From positions 434,001-498,000 of the forward strand of contig NZ_AP017655.1 of NCBI RefSeq assembly GCF_002355855.1: a stretch of DNA of 64,000 bases. Reading direction: 5' to 3'. The notes beneath the pieces are model-generated. The model was given only the letters and a program-made list of their open reading frames with translations. It had not been told where the DNA came from and searched no databases. Positions 45,407-54,965 of the stretch are shown one piece after another. The position numbers and the translations under genes were made by a program. Positions within the stretch are counted from its first letter, which is position 1. Every line of letters begins with the position of its first letter. The stretch is from Sphingobium cloacae. GTDB lineage: Bacteria > Pseudomonadota > Alphaproteobacteria > Sphingomonadales > Sphingomonadaceae.

Positions 45407-47641
45407 TCAAAACGCAATCGTGATCCCGGCGTTGACCGATCGCCCCCGGCCCGGAACCGGGCGGCGCACGCCGGTCGCCTTCAGATCGCCGAGCGACATG
45501 CCGCTAAGCGGAGCATAATAGGCCTTGTCGAACAGATTGTCGGCGCCGAGCGTCAGGCGAACCTTGTCGATGCGATAGGCGAGCTGGACATTGAGCAGCG
45601 CGTAGCTGCCCGTCCGCGGTTCGTTGCGGGTCGGATCGGCGCGATCCTTTTCCGTCACGATGTCGAGGTCAATCCGGGTTTCGAGGCCGCCGATCCGATG
45701 CTCGAGGCTCAGCGCCGCATTGAACGGCATCTGGTGATAGAGCGGTGCGTGGTCGGTCAGATTCTGGCCGTGCAGCCAGCTCGCGCGCGCGGTCAGACGC
45801 GCGGTGCCGGCCGACGACGATGACCATAGCGGCACGGCGCCCGATATGTCGATGCCGTAGATCTCTGCCTTCTGGTTGGCGAACTGCAATTGAACGAACC
45901 CGGTCGGACTGCCCATCATGTCGGTGAAGTCCGCCAGCTTAACGGCGTCGATATATTCGTCGACATGGGTGTAATAGGGCGCGATCTTGAACGACCAGCC
46001 ATCCTTGCCGCCTCCGGAAATGGCCAGGGCGGCGCTCAGCGTATCGGCCTTTTCGGGGCGAAGGTCGAGGTTGCCGACATAGCCGTTCCCGTCGCCGAAC
46101 CACCCGATCATGCGGCTCGCCATGCTGCCCCGGCCCCAGCTATAGCGCTCGTAGATATTGGGCGAGCGAACCTTGCGGGCATAGCCGATCTCGATATCCG
46201 CCCCGTCCGAAAGCGCGTAGCGGACCAGCAGGCTGCCGCTCCAATTGCTGTCGTGGCGCTTGCGGTCGGCCTTGTTGAACGCCGCTGCCGCCATGACATC
46301 GGCCATCTGCATCATGCCGGTGCCATAGGGCGCGACCTTGCCGGTGTTCATCCAGACCTGATCGTTACGGATGCCGGCGATGAGGGAGAAACCGCTATCC
46401 CAGCGCGTTTCCCACTCGAGGAAGGTGCCGAGCCGATCGCGCTTGGCCCCGTTGACGTTGATGAACGCATTCGGCCCCATCATCATATTGCCCACAACGG
46501 GCGGCCAATAGTCGTTGAGCCATTGATGCTGGAATTCGCTGCCCAGGCGCAGCGTGCCGCCGCCGAGCAATATATCCGCCTGGACGGTATAGCTCGCGCT
46601 GTGGACCTCCGTGTTCATCGGCATCCCGCCGGTCGCGGTCCCGCCCTTGTCGGCGAGGAAGTTCATGACGTGGTCGGTGTCGCGCCAGCTCGCCCGCACA
46701 TCGAGATTGCCCCAATCGAAGACGCCGGCATAATGGCCGTTCAGGAACCATGATTTGTTGGACGTCATGTCCATATATTGGTTCGGGAAACCCTCATAGG
46801 GCGTGAAATGATAGCCGCCTTTCAGCTCGATCAGGCCGTTGCTGACTTGCGCTGCGAGATTGAGGCTGTGGTCGGTCTTGGCATATTCGCTGGACCGCAC
46901 GCCCCCCAGCGAGCCGCCGCCCTTGAAATTGCCGGCCTGGGTATAGGAGCCGCTATAGGTCAGGCTGAGCCTGTCGCTTGCGGCCGTCACGGACAGCGCG
47001 CCGCCGAACCCGTCGCCATTGCTTCGATAGAAGGCCGATGCTTCGCCGGTCAGCAGCGTTTCGCCCTGTTTCGCAAAGCGGGGCGGAGCGCTCTCGACGC
47101 GAATGATCCCGCCGATGCTGTCGCCGCCATAGCTGACTGGCGAAACGCCGGTAATGACGTCGATCGCGCTCACGGTTTGCGGATCGGTGTAGGACAGGGG
47201 CGGATTCATATCGTTCGGACAGGCCGAGGCAATCGCCACGCCGTCGACCAGCACGGTCAAGCGCTGCGCTTCAAGGCCCCGGATCACCGGCAAGGTCGAG
47301 AAGCCCCCGGCCCCATAGCCGCTGACGCCGGGTACGCTTTGCAGGATCGCTGCGGTATCGCTCGAGCCGACCTGAAGGTCGCGCAGGCGCGAGGGGGAAA
47401 GCCGCTCACCCGAAACCGTCGACCCCGCCTCGCTCGCCGAGCTAACGTCGACCTCTGGCAGCGGCGTCCCGTCCTGGGCGAAGGCTCGCGAGATGGGGGC
47501 GCCCGCCAGCACAGCGACGAGTGCGGGAAAAGCGAAGCTCCCGGCGAGGCGAACCTTGAAAGTTGGTTGCTTGCTGGTGGAGCGAGCGAAGGCAGGCATG
47601 GTGGTTGCCGCGCAATGCGCGGAATCAAGCATAATCGTCAT
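45407..47641 (-). CDS. TonB-dependent copper receptor (OprC/NosA-like)
   Basis: Outer-membrane receptor of 744 aa with a long signal, plug (GTPLPEVDVSSA to VSYGGDSIGGIIRVESAPP) and a 22-strand barrel ending ...NAGITIAF. Cys141-x3-Met145 (CPNDM) and His324-x-Met326 (HVM) match, by spacing and position, the CxxxM and HxM copper site of OprC. Met clusters (GNMMMG, GMMQMADVM, TDMMG) lie in loops. The ATG at 47641 with AGGA is preferred over a GTG at 47659. It is placed in the metal-efflux run, so uptake and efflux of copper are jointly encoded. Confidence 0.88.
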   Translation of the reverse strand: MTIMLDSAHCAATTMPAFARSTSKQPTFKVRLAGSFAFPALVAVLAGAPISRAFAQDGTPLPEVDVSSASEAGSTVSGERLSPSRLRDLQVGSSDTAAILQSVPGVSGYGAGGFSTLPVIRGLEAQRLTVLVDGVAIASACPNDMNPPLSYTDPQTVSAIDVITGVSPVSYGGDSIGGIIRVESAPPRFAKQGETLLTGEASAFYRSNGDGFGGALSVTAASDRLSLTYSGSYTQAGNFKGGGSLGGVRSSEYAKTDHSLNLAAQVSNGLIELKGGYHFTPYEGFPNQYMDMTSNKSWFLNGHYAGVFDWGNLDVRASWRDTDHVMNFLADKGGTATGGMPMNTEVHSASYTVQADILLGGGTLRLGSEFQHQWLNDYWPPVVGNMMMGPNAFINVNGAKRDRLGTFLEWETRWDSGFSLIAGIRNDQVWMNTGKVAPYGTGMMQMADVMAAAAFNKADRKRHDSNWSGSLLVRYALSDGADIEIGYARKVRSPNIYERYSWGRGSMASRMIGWFGDGNGYVGNLDLRPEKADTLSAALAISGGGKDGWSFKIAPYYTHVDEYIDAVKLADFTDMMGSPTGFVQLQFANQKAEIYGIDISGAVPLWSSSSAGTARLTARASWLHGQNLTDHAPLYHQMPFNAALSLEHRIGGLETRIDLDIVTEKDRADPTRNEPRTGSYALLNVQLAYRIDKVRLTLGADNLFDKAYYAPLSGMSLGDLKATGVRRPVPGRGRSVNAGITIAF

Positions 47642-47708
47642 GTCGGAATCCTGATTCACATGCGGCGCCCCGGCGAGGGGCGCCCATCAACGGGGAATGT
47701 CGAAGGAA

Positions 47709-48107
47709 TCAGGTGGTGGGAGGACCGATCGCCGGCGGGCGCAGATAGGTGCCGCGCCGGAGGACTATGCGGTTTGGACGCCGAAAAACCGTTGCGAGGA
47801 TGAAGGCGAGGGCGACGGCTAGGAGCAGCGCATCGACGGCCGCGAGCGATGGCGAGGACAGGCCGGTAAAGGCGCAAGGCGCTTCCGCCTTCTTGTGCTC
47901 GTCATGGTCCTGCTCGCCGCCTTTGCTCGGCAACTTGATTGCGATCTTCTGAGGCCCTTGCCCCGAGCACAGCTGGACCAGGATCACGCCATTCGAGACG
48001 ACCGGCATGAAACCCGCCGGCACCAACGCCTTCACGAGCAGCGCAGCGCCTAGCAGGAGCGCGCACAGCCAATGGTGCCGGACAAGGAATTTGCGAGCTT
48101 CGGTCAC
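47709..48107 (-). CDS. DUF2946 family protein
   Basis: Protein of 132 aa with an N-terminal membrane helix (HHWLCALLLGAALLVKALVPAGFMP), a central segment with VQLCSGQGPQ and His/Asp-rich DHDEHKK, a second helix, and the terminal RPPAIGPP motif. It matches DUF2946, usually found with copper genes. Metal binding by the Cys and His residues is inferred. It is 67 bp upstream of the receptor gene. Confidence 0.8.
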   Translation of the reverse strand: MTEARKFLVRHHWLCALLLGAALLVKALVPAGFMPVVSNGVILVQLCSGQGPQKIAIKLPSKGGEQDHDEHKKAEAPCAFTGLSSPSLAAVDALLLAVALAFILATVFRRPNRIVLRRGTYLRPPAIGPPTT

Positions 48108-48167
48108 GCAGCATCCTCTAAGTGCAGGCTCGTTTCATGTCGAGAATGTTTGCTTGCCGTATGTTAG

Positions 48168-49406
48168 CTAGTCGTGCCCCGCTTCATCTGGTGCCCAGAT
48201 GCTGTGGGAATCGATCTGGATCTTGAGCAGAGCACGATCGGCTTCGGAGCGCGCCTCGATTTCCATTCGGCGCGCGTCATTGGCCTGCCGGCGGGCATAG
48301 AGCATATCGGAGAGGTCGATCTGCCCGAGTTGGTAACCGCGCACCGTCCTTTCGGCGGCGTCGCCGGCGCTGCGCGCCGAAGCGTCGGCATTGCGCCAGG
48401 CATCGAGCCGGGTGTGCGCGTTGGAAAGGTCGGCATTGGCGGTCGCCTCGATGCTGCGCTGCACGGCCGCGAGTTCCATGCGCGCGGCATTGGCCTCGGC
48501 TGACGCCTGATCGGCTGCGGCTCTGCGATAGCCACCGCCGAGCGGGATTAAAGCCACCACGCCCGCGCCGGCTTCCGCGCCGCCGCGCTCGCTGAACAGG
48601 CGGACGCCGAAGCTCGGGTCTGCGATGCGATCCGCTCGCACCCGACGCGAAGTCACGTTCAGACGCTGCGCTTCCTTGTCGGCGGCGCGGATCTCGTGAC
48701 TGCGCTCGATTACCAGGTCGCGCATCGCTTCCAGCCCCTGGGCGGGCAGCATGGGGTCGGCCAGTTCTGGTGGTTCGGAGGGGAGCGGGATTTCCGGAAA
48801 GGACGCTGCGAAGGTCACGCGCGCCTGTTCGCGCAGCGAGAGTGACGATGCGGCCTGCGCGCGCGCCTGAGCCAGCGCCGCCTGCGCCTGGTCGAGGTCG
48901 AGTTGGGCGGCGTCTCGCAGCGTGACCCGCCGCTTTATGGCGGCGATTGCCTCCTCCAGCCCGCGGACGCTGTCGAGATCGTTGCGATAATGGCTTCCCG
49001 CAGTGAGCCAGTCGTGCCAATAGCCGGCCAGCAGCAGCGCGGTTTGATGGCGGACATCCTCCATCTGGTTTTCCGCGACCTCAATGCCGAGCGCACCGGC
49101 TTCGCGGTCGAGCGCGGCCTTGCCCGGCAGGCGGAATGGGCGGCTGATTGTCGTATCGAATTCGTCGAACCCGCCTTCGCGATCGACGGTTCGGCGAATG
49201 TAGCTGCCGCTCACCGTCACTTCGTGGGGGCCTTTGCGCAGCATATCGCCGCGTGCCCGTGCGGCTTCGACGCGCGCAATTGCGGCGGCGACGCTGGGGT
49301 GATTGTCGAGCGCTTCGTTGACCTTGTCGGCAGGCGGCAGATCGGTATGCTGGGCCAGGGCAGGCGCGGCCGTCAGAAGGCCGAGAGCGGCGAGTACGAT
49401 CCGCAT
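48168..49406 (-). CDS. TolC-family channel of the metal RND system
   Basis: Outer-membrane factor of 412 aa. The signal peptide RIVLAALGLLTAAPALAQ and two TolC repeats (e.g. LDLDQAQAALAQARAQAASSLSLREQAR and NAARMELAAVQRSIEATANADLSNAHTRL) are clear. The ATG overlaps the DUF3240 stop (TGATG), and a longer frame upstream is the complement of that gene. It is the exit duct for the CzcA/CusA-type pump. Confidence 0.85.
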   Translation of the reverse strand: MRIVLAALGLLTAAPALAQHTDLPPADKVNEALDNHPSVAAAIARVEAARARGDMLRKGPHEVTVSGSYIRRTVDREGGFDEFDTTISRPFRLPGKAALDREAGALGIEVAENQMEDVRHQTALLLAGYWHDWLTAGSHYRNDLDSVRGLEEAIAAIKRRVTLRDAAQLDLDQAQAALAQARAQAASSLSLREQARVTFAASFPEIPLPSEPPELADPMLPAQGLEAMRDLVIERSHEIRAADKEAQRLNVTSRRVRADRIADPSFGVRLFSERGGAEAGAGVVALIPLGGGYRRAAADQASAEANAARMELAAVQRSIEATANADLSNAHTRLDAWRNADASARSAGDAAERTVRGYQLGQIDLSDMLYARRQANDARRMEIEARSEADRALLKIQIDSHSIWAPDEAGHD

Positions 49407-49705
49407 CAGGCGATCCTTCCATGATCGAGCAGGGGCGTCGTGCGCCACCGGACCGGCAGATCGCGCCGCGCGTCTTTTACGGTGCGGAGCAGGTCGGGCA
49501 CCGCGTCTGCGCTCACGATCAGTTCGAGCGTCGAACGCTTCAATTCGCCCGACACGCGCTCGGCGGTTCCCGCATCGCCAAAATCGCGACCTCGCACAGC
49601 TTCCCCGCGGACATGGATTGGCGTGGGGGAGACGGCGCGGATCGCGTCCACGAGAAGCTCGGTATCGCGGGTGGCGCAATGGAGGGTGAACAGCAGGTCA
49701 GGCAT
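49406..49705 (-). CDS. DUF3240 family protein
   Basis: Small cytoplasmic protein of 99 aa with a ferredoxin-like, PII-type pattern (DLLFTLHCATRDTELLVDAI and LELIVSADAVPDLLRTV). DUF3240 genes are typically found beside metal RND pumps. It overlaps the pump gene by 8 bp and the channel gene by TGATG. Function unknown; a metal-sensing or regulatory partner of the pump is possible. Confidence 0.8.
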   Translation of the reverse strand: MPDLLFTLHCATRDTELLVDAIRAVSPTPIHVRGEAVRGRDFGDAGTAERVSGELKRSTLELIVSADAVPDLLRTVKDARRDLPVRWRTTPLLDHGRIA

Positions 49706-52700
49706 TAGCGGCCTCCCCGGCGCTTTCCCCGAAGCGCTCGAACAGGATCGGCAGTAGGACCAGCGTCAGCAAAGTGGAGGTAATGAGGCCGCCGATCACC
49801 ACGATCGCGAGCGGCCGCTGGATCTCGGACCCCGGCCCGCTGGCGAACAGCAGGGGGACGAGGCCGAAGGCCGTGATGCCGGCAGTCATCAGCACCGGTC
49901 GCAGCCGACGCTGCGCGCCCAGGCGCACGGTCTCGGCCATACCCACCCCGTCGGCGCGCAACTGGCGGAAATAGGCCACCAGCACCAACCCATTGAGCAC
50001 GGCGATGCCGAGCAGGGCGATGAACCCCACCGACGCCGGGACCGAGAGATACTCGCCCGACAGCCACAGCGAGATCAGCCCGCCGACCATCGCGAAGGGG
50101 ATGTTGGAGAGGATCAGCAGCGCGGCGCGCAATGAGCGCAGCGCCGCCAGCAGGACGAGGAAGATCAACACCAGCGCTACGGGCACCACCATCATCAGCC
50201 GGGCCGATGCGCGCTGCTGGTTCTCGAACTGACCGCCCCAGACGATGCTGTAGCCTGCCGGTAGCCGTACCTTGGCGGTGACCTGCGCCTTCGCCTCATC
50301 GACATAGCCGACCAGATCGCGGCCGGAGACGAAGGCCTGCACCAGCGCGAAGCGCGAGCCGTTCTCGTGATCGAGCTTCACCGGTCCCTGCGTGCGCTCC
50401 ACCCGCGCCATGTCGCTGACACGCGCCAGCGTGCCATCGGGCGTGCGCAATTGCAGGTCGGCGAAACGGGCCGGATCGCTCCGGATGCCGTCGTCACCGC
50501 GAATGACGATCGGAATGCGTTTCTGACCTTCGGCCACGACCCCGGACCGCACGCCCTCGACCTGTGCGCGCAGCGCGTCCTGGAACTGGTCGACCGGCAT
50601 CCCGAACCGCCCCGCCGCCGCGCGGTCGATGTCGAGTTGGAGATAGTCCACATTGTCGTTGGCGACCGTCAGGACCTCCGATGAGCCGTGGATGCCGGAC
50701 AGGATATCCTGGATCCGACCCGCGAGCTCGGCGAGCGTTGCGGTGTCAGGCCCGAAAATCTTGACCGCTAGATCGCCGCGCGCGCCGGTGAGCATCTCCG
50801 AGACGCGCATCTCGATCGGCTGGGTGAAACTCGATTGGATACCGGGCAGGCCGTCCAGCGCCTTGCGCATTTCCCCGACGACGAAATCCTTGTCCCCGCG
50901 CCATTGCGAGCGCGGCTTCAACTGGACGAAGCTGTCGGTCTCGTTCGGTCCCATCGGATCGAGACCGATCTCGTCGGAGCCGACGCGGGCGATCACGTCC
51001 TCCACCTCCGGCACGGTGCGGAGCGCGCGCTGCACCGCCATGTCGCCGGCCACCGATTGGTCCAGGCTGATCGAGGGCAGCTTGGTAAGCTGCACGATCA
51101 CCGAGCCTTCGTCCATCGTCGGCATGAAGGTCTTCCCGGCCGCGCCATAAGCGAGGCCCGCCAGCACCAGCCCGGTGGCGGAGAGACCATAGACCAGCTT
51201 CTTGTGCGCGAACGCCGCGTCGAGCAGCGCCTGGTAGCGCGGGCCGATCTGCCGCATGATCCATGGCTCACCATGATGGCCGCTCCTGAGGCTGAAGGAG
51301 GCAAGGACCGGCACCAGCGTCAGGGCGAGCAGCAGGGAGCCCGCGAGCGCGAAGACGATGGTGAGCGCGACGGGCGCGAACAGCTTGCCCTCCAGCCCCT
51401 GCAGCGAAAGCAGGGGCAGGAACACGAGCGCGATGATGACGATGCCCGCCGACACCGGCACGATCACCTCGCTGGTTGCGCGGAATACGTGGTTGAGTCG
51501 GGGCGTGTCCTCGCCCTGGGCATGGCTCAGGCGCTCGACGACATTCTCGACCACCACCACCGCGCCGTCGACCAGCATCCCGATCGCGATGGCGAGCCCG
51601 CCGAGGCTCATGAGGTTCGCGGACAGCCCCATGACGCGCATGAACAGGAAGGTGATGAGCGCGGCCATCGGCAGGGTCGCCGCGACGATCGTGGCCGCAC
51701 GCCAGTCGCCGAGGAACAGGATCAGCAGCACGACGACCAGCACGGTCGCTTCCAGCAGCGCCTCCTCGACCGTGCCGACCGCGCGCCCGATCAGATCGGA
51801 GCGATCGTAGAAGACATGGATCTGCGTGCCTGCGGGCAAGCTGTGCTGAAGCCCGGCAAGCCGCGTCCGCACGCCATCGACCACCGCCCGCGCATCCGCG
51901 CCGCGCAGCGCGATCACCAGGCCCTCCACCGCCTCGGCCTTGCCGCCGCGCGTCACCGCCCCATAGCGGGTGAGGCTGCCGGTGCCGACTGTGGCGACGT
52001 CGCCCAGGCGGACGATGCGGCCGTCCCGGCTGGCGATGACCAGCGTTTGCAGATCCTCCACGCTGCGGATCGCGCCCACGGCCCGGACGATCAGCGATTC
52101 CTCGCCATCGGTCAGGCGCCCCGCGCCGTCATTGCGATTGCCGCTTTCGATCGCGGTGCGCAGATCGGAGATCGAGAGCTTCGCGCTCGCCAGCGCCACC
52201 GGATCAGGCCGGACCTCGAAGGTACGAACATAGCCGCCCAGCGCGTTCACGTCCGCGACGCCGGGCACTGTGCGCAGCGCCGGGCGGATCGTCCAGTCGA
52301 GCAGTTCGCGTTTCTGCTGGAGAGACAGCGGCCCTTCGATCGTGAACATGTAGACGTCGGACAGGGGCGTCGAGATCGGCGCGAGACCGCCGGTCACGGC
52401 AGCAGGCAGATCGCCCGTCACGCCCGCCAGCCGTTCGGCGACCTGTTGGCGCGCCCAGTAGATGTCGGTGCCGTCGGTAAAGTCGATGGTTATGTCGGCG
52501 ATGGCATATTTGGCGCTCGAGCGCAGGATCGCCTGGTTGGGAATGCCGAGCATCTCCGTCTCGATCGGCGTGATGACGCGGCTCTCGACCTCCTCCGGCG
52601 TCATGCCGGGGGCTTTGAGGATCAGCTTCACCTGGGTCTGCGCGATGTTGGGATAGGCATCGACCGGCAAGTTGACAAAAGCCCAGACCCCGAGCCCGGC

Positions 52701-52769
52701 CGTGGCGGCGGCAAGGATCAGGACGAGCAGACGATAGGACAGCGCGGTGGCGACAAGCGAACGCAGCAT
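49698..52769 (-). CDS. heavy-metal RND efflux permease (CzcA/CusA family)
   Basis: Inner-membrane pump of 1023 aa. TM4 reads LGGLAIAIGMLVDGAVVVVENVVERL, with the Asp/Glu relay of the HME-RND group. Of the three substrate Met residues of CusA, the one in MRVSEMLTGARGDLAVKIFG is kept, but the segment LDPMGPNETDSFVQLKP follows CzcA rather than CusA. Metal choice (Cu/Ag or Zn/Co/Cd) is therefore open, though the neighbours favour copper. It follows the adaptor gene by 9 bp. Confidence 0.9.
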   Translation of the reverse strand: MLRSLVATALSYRLLVLILAAATAGLGVWAFVNLPVDAYPNIAQTQVKLILKAPGMTPEEVESRVITPIETEMLGIPNQAILRSSAKYAIADITIDFTDGTDIYWARQQVAERLAGVTGDLPAAVTGGLAPISTPLSDVYMFTIEGPLSLQQKRELLDWTIRPALRTVPGVADVNALGGYVRTFEVRPDPVALASAKLSISDLRTAIESGNRNDGAGRLTDGEESLIVRAVGAIRSVEDLQTLVIASRDGRIVRLGDVATVGTGSLTRYGAVTRGGKAEAVEGLVIALRGADARAVVDGVRTRLAGLQHSLPAGTQIHVFYDRSDLIGRAVGTVEEALLEATVLVVVLLILFLGDWRAATIVAATLPMAALITFLFMRVMGLSANLMSLGGLAIAIGMLVDGAVVVVENVVERLSHAQGEDTPRLNHVFRATSEVIVPVSAGIVIIALVFLPLLSLQGLEGKLFAPVALTIVFALAGSLLLALTLVPVLASFSLRSGHHGEPWIMRQIGPRYQALLDAAFAHKKLVYGLSATGLVLAGLAYGAAGKTFMPTMDEGSVIVQLTKLPSISLDQSVAGDMAVQRALRTVPEVEDVIARVGSDEIGLDPMGPNETDSFVQLKPRSQWRGDKDFVVGEMRKALDGLPGIQSSFTQPIEMRVSEMLTGARGDLAVKIFGPDTATLAELAGRIQDILSGIHGSSEVLTVANDNVDYLQLDIDRAAAGRFGMPVDQFQDALRAQVEGVRSGVVAEGQKRIPIVIRGDDGIRSDPARFADLQLRTPDGTLARVSDMARVERTQGPVKLDHENGSRFALVQAFVSGRDLVGYVDEAKAQVTAKVRLPAGYSIVWGGQFENQQRASARLMMVVPVALVLIFLVLLAALRSLRAALLILSNIPFAMVGGLISLWLSGEYLSVPASVGFIALLGIAVLNGLVLVAYFRQLRADGVGMAETVRLGAQRRLRPVLMTAGITAFGLVPLLFASGPGSEIQRPLAIVVIGGLITSTLLTLVLLPILFERFGESAGEAANA

Positions 52770-52778
52770 CGGGAGAGC

Positions 52779-53891
52779 CTATTGCGCGGTGGCGAGCGCC
52801 TTGAGCGCGCTCGTACCGGAAACCACCACCTGTTCACCGGGCCTGATCCCGGAGAGCAGCACCGTGCGGCCATCACTGCCGCCGCCGCCGGTCACGGCGC
52901 GCACGGCAAAGCCGCCGCGCGCGGTCACGAACACAACCGGCTTGCCGTCGATCATGGTGACCGCCGTATCGGGCACGCTGACCGCGCCCGCCGGCGCCGG
53001 GCCGACGATGACGATGCTGGTTGCGCGCCCCGCGACAACACCGGGTCCGGCCGGAATCTCCGCCTTGAGGCCGGCCGAACGGGTCGCGGGATCGATGGCC
53101 GTTCCCACCGCGACGATCCGGCCGGTGAGGTTGGGAAGTAGCCGCACGCTCATGCCGGGGCGCACTTGCCCGATCAGCCGTTCGGGCAATTGGCCGACCA
53201 CTTCATAGCGATCCGTCGCGTCGATCACATAGGGCGCGGTGGTGCCGTCCACCGGATTGCCGGTCTGGATGGAGGCGCTGGTGACGCGACCCGCGATAGG
53301 AGCCGTCAGCGTATAGGAGCCGCTGGCGCCATGACCGCCCACCATCGCCAGGATGCGCGACTTTTCCGAAACGTCGGCGCGAGCCTCGGCTGCGATGGCA
53401 TTGGCTTCGTCAGCGCGCGCGCCTGCGATGATGCCTTCGCGGCTGAGCAGGGAGAGCCGCGCGGCATTGGCCTCGGCTACGCCACGCCGCGCGTTCGCGC
53501 GGCTGAGGTCCGCGCCGATCGTCAGCACGTCGCGGCTGGCGATGATCGCCAGCGGCTGGCCCCGCCGCACGCTGTCGCCCTCGACCACGAGAGTCCGCAA
53601 CACGGTGCCGGGAAAGGTCGCGGCCACCGCCACCCGGGCGTTGGCGGGAGGCTCGATCATCGCGGGGATGGTGGCGAGCGCCGCATCCGCGGCTGCCGTC
53701 GCGGGCATAAGGCGGATACCCATCTGCGCGGCGCGGCGCGCATCCACCGCCAGGATCCCATCTGTCGGTTGGGCGTTGCTTGCCGGCGCGGAGTTGCCCG
53801 TCTCGACCGGCCGACTGGCGAACCACCACAGGCCTGATAGAATCAAGGCGATCGTCGCGGCGCCCGCAATGAGGGTGTATCGTCTGGACAT
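52779..53891 (-). CDS. metal RND periplasmic adaptor (CusB/CzcB-like)
   Basis: Membrane-fusion protein of 370 aa with one N-terminal helix (RRYTLIAGAATIALILSGLWWF), barrel-sandwich, hairpin and beta-barrel domains (ATFPGTVLRTLVVEGDSVRRGQPLA; YTLTAPIAGRVTSASIQTGNPVDG). It heads the efflux run. A direct-repeat operator lies only 22-39 bp upstream of the start codon, so the transcript leader is very short. Confidence 0.88.
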   Translation of the reverse strand: MSRRYTLIAGAATIALILSGLWWFASRPVETGNSAPASNAQPTDGILAVDARRAAQMGIRLMPATAAADAALATIPAMIEPPANARVAVAATFPGTVLRTLVVEGDSVRRGQPLAIIASRDVLTIGADLSRANARRGVAEANAARLSLLSREGIIAGARADEANAIAAEARADVSEKSRILAMVGGHGASGSYTLTAPIAGRVTSASIQTGNPVDGTTAPYVIDATDRYEVVGQLPERLIGQVRPGMSVRLLPNLTGRIVAVGTAIDPATRSAGLKAEIPAGPGVVAGRATSIVIVGPAPAGAVSVPDTAVTMIDGKPVVFVTARGGFAVRAVTGGGGSDGRTVLLSGIRPGEQVVVSGTSALKALATAQ

Positions 53892-53912
53892 GCGCTCGGG
53901 CTAGGGAGCGTT

Positions 53913-53930
53913 CCTGACCGAACCCTGACG
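53913..53930 (-). promoter_or_regulatory. direct-repeat response-regulator box, copy 1 (adaptor promoter)
   Basis: On the minus strand CGTCAGGGTTCGGTCAGG contains two GTCAG(G) units exactly 11 bp apart, the spacing bound by OmpR/PhoB-family dimers. Copies 2 and 3 are at 56446 and 57224. It lies in the 57 bp between the histidine kinase stop and the adaptor start. Confidence 0.65.
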
Positions 53931-53948
53931 GGATATGAGGATTGAAGA

Positions 53949-54965
53949 TCAGGTCGCGGGAAAACGCAGCACCAGTTCACGGTCGGCCGGATCGGTCTCA
54001 AGCGTGCCGCCATGGGCCGCCATGATCCGGTCGACGATAGCGAGGCCGAGGCCGGCGCCATCCTTGCTCGCATGGTCGGCGCGGCGGTGGCGTTGCACAA
54101 GGTCGCGCAACCTTTCGAGCGCCAGCCCAGGGCCCTCGTCCCGCACGCCCAATAGCGCGTGGGGGCCGGCGAAGACCTGGATCGTGCCACCAGCCGGCGT
54201 CACGCGCGCGGCATTCTCGATCAGATTGCGCAGCGCTGCCGCAATCGCTTCGCGCCTGCCGTTCACGACCGCAGCCTGACCGCGGGTATCGAACGCGATC
54301 AGCTTGCCTTGTGCGATGATCCCCGGCGCCACGGCGCTGACGACCTCGCTCGCCACATCCGCGAGTGACACCTGTTCGGGAGCGGTCTGGGCGGCCTCCG
54401 CCGCGTCGATCTGCGCGAGCAGCATGAGTTGGTCGATCAGCCGGCGCATGGCCGCCACGTCTTCCTTGAGGCGCGCGGCGTCGTCATAGTCAAGCCGGTC
54501 GAGTTCGAGAGACAGGAGGGCGAGCGGCGTGCGCAACTCGTGCGCGACGTCGGCGGCGAACGCTTCCTGCCGCCGCGCGGCCTGATCGAGCCGCGCCAAC
54601 AGATCGTTGACCGCATAGACGAAGGGTAGCGCCTCGGCGGGCATTTGCGACGCATCGATGCGGAACCCTCGTTCGTGGCCCTGTGCAGCCTCGATCCGGG
54701 CGGCGGCATCTTCCAGCGGTGCGAAGGCCTGGCGGATCACTCGGAGCACCATGATCGCGACGGGAACGAGCAGGACGACAAGCGGCAGAGCGACATGCTC
54801 AAGCATTTCCTTGATCGCGCGGATCATCGCCGCGCGTGCATCGAGATGTGTGAAGGTGACACTGTAGAAGAAGGCGACCGCCGCCAGCAGCAGAACGGTG
54901 CCCGCCACACCAATCAGGCCCAAACCGCGTTTGAGGCGCCGTGAGATGGAGCGCTGCACGGTCAT
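53949..54965 (-). CDS. sensor histidine kinase
   Basis: Membrane kinase of 338 aa: TM1 (LIGVAGTVLLLAAVAFFYSV), a very short periplasmic loop, TM2 (VALPLVVLLVPVAIMVLRV), then the phosphoacceptor DVAHELRTPLALL, N-box NLIENAARVTPAG, and G-boxes VRDEGPGLAL and GAGLGLAIVDRIM. The sensor loop is only about 30 residues, so sensing may take place in the membrane. It is coupled to the response regulator by ATGA. Confidence 0.9.
   Translation of the reverse strand: MTVQRSISRRLKRGLGLIGVAGTVLLLAAVAFFYSVTFTHLDARAAMIRAIKEMLEHVALPLVVLLVPVAIMVLRVIRQAFAPLEDAAARIEAAQGHERGFRIDASQMPAEALPFVYAVNDLLARLDQAARRQEAFAADVAHELRTPLALLSLELDRLDYDDAARLKEDVAAMRRLIDQLMLLAQIDAAEAAQTAPEQVSLADVASEVVSAVAPGIIAQGKLIAFDTRGQAAVVNGRREAIAAALRNLIENAARVTPAGGTIQVFAGPHALLGVRDEGPGLALERLRDLVQRHRRADHASKDGAGLGLAIVDRIMAAHGGTLETDPADRELVLRFPAT

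Noticed and set aside
50835..53141. Long plus-strand open frame opposite the metal pump and adaptor
   Set aside because: Antisense shadow of the RND genes; composition again charged and His-rich.
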